From NCBI GenBank assembly GCA_004352715.1, contig SCFE01000018.1:959818-1023817 (forward strand): a stretch of 64,000 nt of DNA, given 5' to 3'. The stretch comes from Hofstenia miamia (taxonomy: Eukaryota > Xenacoelomorpha > Acoela). Shown here one piece after another: positions 57,325 through 64,000 of this stretch (the first letter of the stretch is position 1; each line of letters starts with the position of its first letter). Position numbers and translations under genes: made by a program. The notes below the pieces were generated by a model. It did not search any database. It was not told where the DNA came from and saw only the letters and a list, made by a program, of their open reading frames with translations.

Positions 57325-58167
57325 TGTAGTATATTTGCATCTAAAATTGTAAAATGACAATTTGTGTCCATTAAATAATATTTGATGATAGTCATTGTAC
57401 AATTATTGATTTAATATTTATTTGTATTTTGATTGGTTGCTCATATGAGGAATCCATTTTGTTTGTGTAATTTAAAAATCAGACATCACAGTATCATTTA
57501 ATATCTTGTTCTGCTATTACTCACCATCTGATATTAAGTGAGTTACTGTTTGCTATTATTTGTAAATATGTTAAAGTGTGAATTCTGTTAATTTAAGTTT
57601 TGCTACCCTAGCTTCCAGTTTCTTTTACTTTTGATATTATAAATTTTCCCAGCCATATACTTGATTAACATTATCTTTTAGCCTTTTTTGGATAATAGAC
57701 TTTTACTAATTTGCCCATTTATTATATTTTATTTTATTTATTTTATCTATGTATTTGATCAGTATGATCAACACTTAGGGTGTCACTTCGGGCTAAAGGT
57801 TGGATAACCAGAGGCTTTAAAGTGTCTTCTGGTTTGACTCCTCTAGTCTAGGTGATAGTAGGTATTCGGTATAAGGATGAGTATGGTTAGGAAGTGCGGT
57901 TTTCATGTAGCTATAATTAATGTATTTTCTCTAGTCTAAAATGAGCTGAGAATTAGGTGTTGGAAATGGCCTGATTCTGTAAGAATAAGTTTGGAATTAA
58001 CTTGTTCTCTGAATACTTGTTACCCATGGAATGAACATCCTCTTGTTTTCTCATTAGATAGAAGTACATAATAACTAGTAGTTTCATCAGTTGTGTTTTA
58101 ATATATCTAAAGATTGAATGCTTGCTGAGTTTTGCACTTGCTTCTACCACAAGTCAAGCATTCTACA
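57325..58167 (+). repeat. 3' LTR (843 bp)
   Basis: The intact copy of the LTR, TGTAG ... CTACA, is preceded by a G-rich tract and followed by the CTAA duplication. Confidence 0.92.
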
Positions 58168-58500
58168 CTAAGTTTAACAGCATATACAAGAAAGCATTTA
58201 AATATAAACTTATTACTAAAGAATTAAATATTTTTAACATCATTAAACCAAAAAGACAAAGCATTACGTCAACACATTGAAGACTCTCAAAAACATCCAC
58301 TAAAACAATCCATTAGCAAAAGAACTGAATACGCTTCATCAAAATTAAGAAAAAACAATCCATCAAAATTATTCTAATCAAAGACCATCTTTCCTGATTG
58401 ATATTTCTCCTGTTATTAATTATTTTTAATTTTTTAGTTTTGCAGTTTGTAGTGTAGTTTACTCTATTGTGAGCTTAAAATAAAGATTACTATTATTATT
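58168..58500 (+). pseudogene. LINE E, 3' segment and tail
   Basis: Directly after the LTR element and its CTAA duplication the frame resumes with FNSIYKKAFKYKLITKE and IIKPKRQSIT, then a second frame (KHPLKQSISKRTEYASSKLR). This is a typical C-terminal end for LINEs of this type. The untranslated end contains AATAAA and closes with a TATTATTATTAAAT microsatellite (about 58488-58502), the usual tail of CR1/RTE-like elements. Together with 40480-41110 it shows that the LTR element inserted into an existing LINE. Confidence 0.75.
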
Positions 58501-58532
58501 AAATCTACAATTTAATATTGGATCATCTACGA

Positions 58533-58620
58533 CTACGAGTTCTAGTTACACTCAAATTGATTTTATCAGGAGATATTGAAACAAATCCTGGACATATTTT
58601 CAATCAAGATAAAATTAGAA
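58533..58620 (+). pseudogene. LINE F N-terminus with 2A-like motif
   Basis: The frame reads LRVLVTLKLILSGDIETNPG followed by H (58563-58595 for the core). The 2A consensus D-x-E-x-N-P-G-P is complete except the last proline, here histidine, caused by a single base difference (CCT to CAT type). A hydrophobic stretch precedes the motif, as usual. A ribosome-skipping peptide at the start of a LINE ORF2 could release a short leader from the nuclease/RT protein. Confidence 0.65.
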
Positions 58621-58649
58621 ATGCTTTACCTAACTACAATCAAAACCTA

Positions 58650-59325
58650 AATAAACCTAAAATTTTCCTACATAAATACTAGAAGTTTAAGTGGAAACTG
58701 CACAGAATTTCTAAATTTTGTAAATTTAGTAGGAAATAACGCAATGTATCTAATTTTGGAAACCTGGTTAAATGACTCTGATAACATAGAAGCTCTATAT
58801 AATCCAGACTGCAATTATTTTAACTTATCCTTATAAAATAAGTCAAAAAGAGGTGGTGGTTTAATTATCTTAATTCCAAAATTCTTAAAACCAAAACATA
58901 GAGAAGACTTAGAATCTGATCATCAGTTTTTTGAGATTGAAATTAAACAAGGATCGAACTCATGTAGTAATGAATTACTAAATGTTTGTTATAATCCAAA
59001 CAAGAATTTTTCATCTGAATTTTTTAATCACCAAATTGATAAAATAGACAATACTATTCTAAAGAATAAATTTATTAACATCTTCGGTGATTTCAATATT
59101 AATTACTTCAATTATTCTGAATCAGCAAGGATTGATCGCATTTGCAATATTTTTGATTTAAAACTAGTTAATAATACCATTTCAACTAGCCATTCCAATC
59201 TACTTGACTATTTTATAACTAATAGTTCTAATGAATATCGAAGTTTTATATTTGAATCATTCAATGATCATAATGTTTGCGTCTATATTAGTAATTACAA
59301 GTTAAATTCGAATAAGAAAAAATAA
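58650..59325 (+). pseudogene. LINE F apurinic-type endonuclease
   Basis: Motifs in order: FYINTRSLSGNCTEFLNFVN, MYLILETWLNDSDN (catalytic glutamate region), KRGGGLIILIP, INIFGDFNINYFNYSE (intact GDFN), SNLLDYFITN and FESFNDHNVCVYIS (SDH motif as NDH). One stop after NYFNLSL and a frame change near the start are seen. Catalytic residues otherwise look preserved. It nicks chromosomal DNA for target-primed reverse transcription. Confidence 0.85.
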
Positions 59326-59639
59326 TATATTCAAGGAACTTTCGTAAATTCTATGAAAATATTTTTATAAGTTTGCTGAAGAACATTCTGTTCAAATGCA
59401 TCTATACATTCAATAATGGCGAAGCCATGCTTAAATTCATAATTTCCGAAATCACTCATGCATTAAATCACGTAGCCCTGGTAAAGATCACGGTAATTAA
59501 CGCCAAAACAATTAATTAGTGACAGGTCACCATCCAGAACGGCTGTTTAAGATTGCAAAATCCGACCCAATTAAGATTAATTGGACAAACTAACAATAGC
59601 CAATCGGCAAAAATTGTAAAAATGTAAATTCTGAATTTT

Positions 59640-60700
59640 TTTAGCTTAATATCATACTATGATTTAAAACAAGTGGTAAAAAATCTTGATAGTTTTAAAT
59701 CATGTGGCTCTAGCCATTTGCCATACTGGGTAATTAAAAATTATTTTGACATATTTGGACAATATCTTCTTGTAGCATTTAATCAATGCATTATCAAGAA
59801 TAACTTCCCTACTATTTAAAAAAATTCTGATATCTCACCTGTTTATAAAAAAGGAAATCCTTCCAATACAAACAATTATCGACCCATCAGTATTACACAT
59901 CCCTTTGCTAAAATCTTTAAGAAAGCTCTTAGCTAAGCAAATTTACACTTTTCTCAATGACAATAGTATTCTATAAGATAACCAATAGTACAGCTGACGC
60001 AATATTATCTATTACAGAAAAAATTTAAATCAAATTTGAATAACAATTTGCTAACATCTATTGCCTTATTGGATCTTAGTAAACCTTTTAATTCAATGAA
60101 TTTTAATATTTTAGAAAGCAAATTAGATAAGAAAGGTTTCAGTAAAAGTGCTAAAAATCTCATTATGAATTTCTTCAGTAACTAAAGACAACGGGTAAAA
60201 ATTAACAATACTTATTCTGATTATATTACTACTAATCTAGGTGTTCCTCAAAGAACAGTATTAGGGCCCGTTTTATTTGCAATGTATGCCAATGATATAT
60301 CGAATACTTTAAAAAACGGAACAATCTATCAATATGTGGATGATACATGTATATTAAGAGAAGCAAAAAATCCATATGATCCAACCAAGCTTTTAACAAA
60401 AGATATTGAAAATCTTATTAGGTATTTTAATAGAAACAAGTTAAAAGTTAATCCTGATAAGACACAATTGATTATTTTCACAACAAAGCAATACCAAAAA
60501 ATTCTAATATTAAATTAAAGTTGGAGATAATAAAATTAAGCAAAGCAATTCTTTTAATTATCTTGGTGTAGTAATTAATAGAGATTTACATTTTACTGAA
60601 TTTTTTTCATCAAAATGTATGAAAATGACCTCTGGTATTAAATATTTATATCATTTGCACATTGTAGGGCAGTCCTTTCAATTACAAATGCTTAACAGTA
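59640..60700 (+). pseudogene. LINE F reverse transcriptase
   Basis: Fingers: VVKNLDSFKSCGSSHLPYWV, IIKNNFPTI, SPVYKKGNPSNTNNYRPISI. Motif A is SIALLDLSKPFNSMNF, with the first aspartate present and AFDS changed to PFNS. Motif B is LGVPQRTVLGPVLFAMYAND. The catalytic box is YQYVDDTCIL at about 60330-60345, intact as VDD. The thumb is NRNKLKVNPDKTQLIIFTT, then FNYLGVVINRDLHF near 60560. At least five stops or shifts are present. The C-terminal WNxLP region is missing, so the 3' end was lost at about 60715. Confidence 0.85.
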
Positions 60701-60715
60701 GTTAAGAACAGACAG

Positions 60716-61750
60716 ACCCTGTGCCAATGGGACACCCATGACTATTTGCCATGTGGAAATGAAGTGATTCTATTGGACGCCATCTAGCGACGAAATATTT
60801 TTAACAAAACTAAATTGATCAAATTAATTTTTTAGACAATTTGTTTAGACCAAAGTGAGAATTTTTGATTTTTAGGATTTAGGCAAACTGATATTTTTGA
60901 TGACAAATTTCACTTAGGGCATGTTTGTTGTAACAATGTTGAAACATGCAATGCCATGTTTTAAGGAAAATAATTCATAGATCAAAAACCCAACTATTTC
61001 AAGCAAAAAATGATGTGTTGTTTGCATTAGAGCGTGTTTCCAAGTGCATTAATATTGATGAAAACAAATATGCAAGAGGTGGAAAACAACAATTTCTTTA
61101 GCCATTGTGTATAAATTGTAAAAGCATACATTACACAACAACTTGGTGATGAAGTTCTTAAGCCATGTTTCTTGTAACAATTTTTAATCATACAACAAGG
61201 AATATAATTGATAGAAGCAAAACTTGTTTCAATGTGTTGATATCCAAACACAAATTGGAGAAATGCTTTGCTAAACTTAAACACTACAGTTGCTTGAAAT
61301 AGATGCACATTTTCAAAAAACAAAATAGAAATATACGCCAAAGCATATGAAATATACCACTGATAAATCAATAAAAATTGAAATGTCTGTTATACATGAC
61401 AAAGGCAAGTTCATTTTCACCAATATCCAAATAAAAAAAATGGAATAAATATTCACCATGCTTAGGAATTGCATGTGAAACAAAACGTATTGTATATGAG
61501 CTGTTTTTTTCATGCAGACCAAGTTGTTATGGAGAACTTCACAGCATCTAGGGAAATTTCACAGAAGTATCACCACTTATTTTTTGTAGTTGACATGGGA
61601 AATCACGACGCATAAACTTGTTATCCAAATTATTCAGTACATTGTAAGCTAATGTATCAATAATAGTAATGCATTAATTCATTCTTCCAAAGTTACCCAT
61701 GTTTCCATGTTGAATTAACCATTCTAAATGCGTAAAATGTTTGAAATAGG
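60716..61750. other. Non-coding DNA
   Basis: No coding motif. Part of it (61640-61750) is a diverged relative of the 637-bp repeat that follows: TAAGCTAATGTATCAATAAT against TAAGCTGATGTATCCTTAAT. The array may therefore extend leftwards in decayed form. Confidence 0.45.
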
Positions 61751-63023
61751 TAAACAAAGATAGTTAATGGCGTATTATTCAAACGCAAAAATCCAAGTGC
61801 ATGGTAATTAGAAGACAAGTCACTAAAAATTTTGAAATACAAATGTCATTTAAGTAAGCTGATGTATCCTTAATAGTAACACATTAGTTCTCCCATCCAA
61901 AATTACTTGTATGCCCAAAACACTGTTTCATTTCTACACAACAAATTAAGAGATTCAATAAAGTAATCATTTATTTGTAAGGTTTCTTTCTGTAAAGCCA
62001 ATGTTATGAAATTGCGTTTTTACCAGTTGAATGCATTTGGATATGATGAGGGAGACAGTCAACAAAATCCTCTTTTGATTGACGTACTGCAATAATGTAT
62101 ATGTCCTCATCCAACAAATGAATAGTTCTTTAATATAGTAAATGCTGTTGTAAGCATTTCACTCAACTCGAAAAACACGCTAGATTTCAAACAAGGCATC
62201 ATGATTGATGCACAGCTACATACATCACTATGGTTTTCTGCTTTGTAACTTTAATGCATAAATACGATGACACATTTCTATTCATAGTTGATGATTTCTC
62301 CATCATTAGATATGATTTCCAATTGTTAAATTTGTAAACTCCATGATGCGTTTGCCACTTTAAACGTGCAAATGTTTGTAAATTGGTAAACAAAGTTAGT
62401 TAATGGCGTATTATTCAAATGCAAAAATCCAAGTGCATGGTAATTAGAAGACAAGTCACTAAAAATTTTGAAATACAAACGTCATTTAAGTAAGCTGATG
62501 TATCCTTAATAGTAATACATTAGTTCACCCATCCAAAATTACTTGTACACCCAAAACACTGTTTCATTTCTACACAAAAAATTAGAGATGCAATAAAAGT
62601 AATCATTTATTCACTGTAAGGTTTCCTTCTGTAAAGCCAATGTTATGAAATTGCATTTGTACCAGTTGAATGCATTTGGATATGATGAGGGAGACAGTCA
62701 AAATTTTCCCTTGATTGACGTACTGCAATAATGTATATGTTGTCATCCAACAAATGAATAGTTCCTTAATATAGTAAATGCTGTTGTAAGCATTTCACTC
62801 AACTTGAAAAACAAGCTAGATTTCAAACAAGGCATCATGATTGATGCACAGCTACATACATCACTATGGTTTTCTGCTTTGTAACTTTAATGAGTAAATA
62901 CGATGACACATTCACTATTCGTAGTTGATGATTTTTCCATCGTTAGATATGATTTCCAATTGTTAAATTTGTAAACTCCATGATGCGTTTGCCATTTTAA
63001 ACATGCAAATATTGGTAAATTGG
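61751..63023 (+). repeat. Tandem duplication, two copies of a 637-bp unit
   Basis: The unit starts TAAACAAAGATAGTTAATGG at 61751 and again at 62387, and the first 17 bp recur at 63024, so there are two full copies (636 and 637 bp) and the start of a third. Copies differ by a few per cent by eye, including small indels. No coding sequence. Both contain the same AGTCACTAAAAATTTTGAAA and GATGAGGGAGACAGTCAA landmarks. Confidence 0.88.
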
Positions 63024-63040
63024 TAAACAAAGTTAGTTAA

Positions 63041-64000
63041 TTTAATCTTTTAACATTTGTAATGAAAAATCCACTCGAATTCACTATTCTGAAAACTATT
63101 AGCACCTTCAATCTCATGCATGTCAAGATGATTATTTGATAAACAAAATCTTTTAAAGTGAAAACATCTTTAATTGGGGTGAAAAATGCTTTAAATTATG
63201 CGTTCATTATTAAAAACTGAAACCATGATTACTATGACATGTCAAGGAAAATAGAACAAAACAAAGAACAAAGAAATTTTGTAAACATCAGCACTATTTT
63301 AAAAATTAATTCTATTTCACTAATTATTTATTGTAAATTTTTTGGTAAATTTATTTTTCAAGTTAATTTTGTTAATTTATTTTTCTTGCAATTCATTTCT
63401 TTGCTGAGAGATTTGAATTATAGAGTTTGACCAAAACCAAATTACTGTTAAAAAAGCATCTGACAATTTAATCAATGGAAAGATGAATTTATCATGATAA
63501 TGTCAATATGTATTCTTTCCCAACATCAAATTACTTGTTACCAGTTGTGAAGGAGTTGGCATTTTAATGCTATGAAGGAAGAAATTCTTTTACAGTTTTT
63601 GCTATCGTTTTTTCATTTTATAATTTAGTTTCTTTACACATTGCATTGATAATATATGTAGTGTTTTCATTTTGCAAATTAAGTCTCGCCAGGAAATTTT
63701 TATTGACGTTAAACATGTACAAGAAATCATTTTTCACTTAATCATATTATTTAATTGTAAAAATAACTTACCCACGGTGGAGAAATTCAACCATCCTTGA
63801 CTCAATCTCTGTAAAAACTGAACAATGCGCTACATTTTGCAACTTGGAAAAATAATATCTATAGATTTATTTAATTAAAAACACAAATGTATAGAGTTTA
63901 CACAAATGCTACAAAACTTTACATTTATTCCATCAATATATGATCATGACACAGGTTTATACATTGGATTTCGTTTTTTCATGATGGTGCTTTGTTTTAC
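63041..64000. other. Non-coding DNA to window end
   Basis: AT-rich, with stops in all frames except a 63-codon frame at 63239-63430 that has no motif. Nothing recognised. Confidence 0.4.

Larger units (their letters stand above)
41111..58167 (+). mobile_element. Ty3/gypsy LTR retrotransposon with extra 3' coding region, nested in LINE E
   Basis: The element has LTRs starting TGTAG and ending CTACA, a 4-bp target duplication CTAA (41107-41110, 58168-58171), and pol in the order protease, RT, RNase H, integrase, which with the RT motifs places it in Ty3/gypsy. A piggyBac element sits in the 5' LTR. A 1000-bp gap and two assembly-type duplications lie in pol. Between integrase and the 3' LTR there are about 3.4 kb of additional open sequence. 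All genes carry stops or frameshifts. The two LTRs differ by visible substitutions and indels (some of CpG to TpG type), so the insertion is not recent. Confidence 0.88.
58502..60715 (+). mobile_element. LINE F: CR1-like LINE with 2A-like motif, endonuclease and RT
   Basis: It starts right after the TATTATTATTAAAT tail of LINE E. It has a short N-terminal segment ending in a 2A-like motif, then endonuclease and RT, and stops without a recognisable tail at about 60715. It is the most complete LINE in the window but has many stops and frame changes. Family: CR1/L2/Daphne-like from the motif set; exact clade not resolved. Confidence 0.82.

Noticed and set aside
61751-63023. Tandem 637-bp units considered as a CRISPR-like or satellite functional array
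   Set aside because: Only two long units and no short repeat-spacer pattern; the organism is eukaryotic.

Overview
The window looks like a gene-poor, AT-rich stretch of an invertebrate nuclear genome. An arthropod is my best guess, but that is inference. The evidence is AT-rich DNA, (TA)n microsatellites, GT-AG introns of up to about 10 kb, and a dense layer of decayed transposable elements (CR1/Jockey-type LINEs, Ty3/gypsy, Penelope, mariner/Tc1, piggyBac, short TIR elements). Seven long N gaps and four single-n joins (1353, 3242, 49154, 51571) mark a draft assembly. Several gaps are bordered by duplicated sequence that is probably artefactual.

Layout. 1-120 is the edge of a possible Polinton/Maverick-like gene (minus). 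482-1352 is a mariner-like transposase. Two 305-bp direct repeats (1649, 2729) and a Penelope GIY-YIG fragment (3243-3710) follow. LINE A (3965-5440, minus) carries a 2A-like motif, and LINE B (7861-9567, minus) keeps an FADD box. A 569-bp TIR element lies at 10410-10978. A transmembrane exon at 12143-12273 joins, over a 9.75-kb intron, to three small exons at 22028-22728 that encode a cytoplasmic tail ending in a YAEL-type tyrosine motif. This is the only probable host gene. Its intron holds a RING-H2/helix-turn-helix/DDE transposase (14610-16171, minus) flanked by 21-bp-period arrays, a Tc1 fragment, a hairpin and a TTAA-flanked element.

From 23 to 28 kb there are two more LINE fragments, a decayed piggyBac and a decayed coding segment of unknown origin. 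From 29 to 40 kb there is mostly non-coding DNA, an old duplicated repeat, a mariner fragment (35957-36320) and a 962-bp TIR element (38992-39953).

The main structure is a three-level nest at 40.5-58.5 kb. LINE E is split by a Ty3/gypsy LTR retrotransposon (41111-58167, 4-bp duplication CTAA), and the 5' LTR of that element is split by a 3.3-kb piggyBac element (41323-44634, TTAA duplication). The gypsy element has gag, protease, RT, RNase H and integrase, all broken. Beyond integrase it has about 3.4 kb of extra coding sequence: a hydrophilic ORF of roughly 180-200 codons, then a region of about 940 codons that reaches almost to the 3' LTR. I recognise neither, and the large one does not look like an envelope protein. 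This extra module is the best candidate for something undescribed.

LINE F (58500-60715, 2A-like motif, endonuclease, RT) follows, then non-coding DNA with a 637-bp tandem duplication (61751-63023). Every transposon gene seen here is broken, so the window is a record of old insertions rather than an active system.
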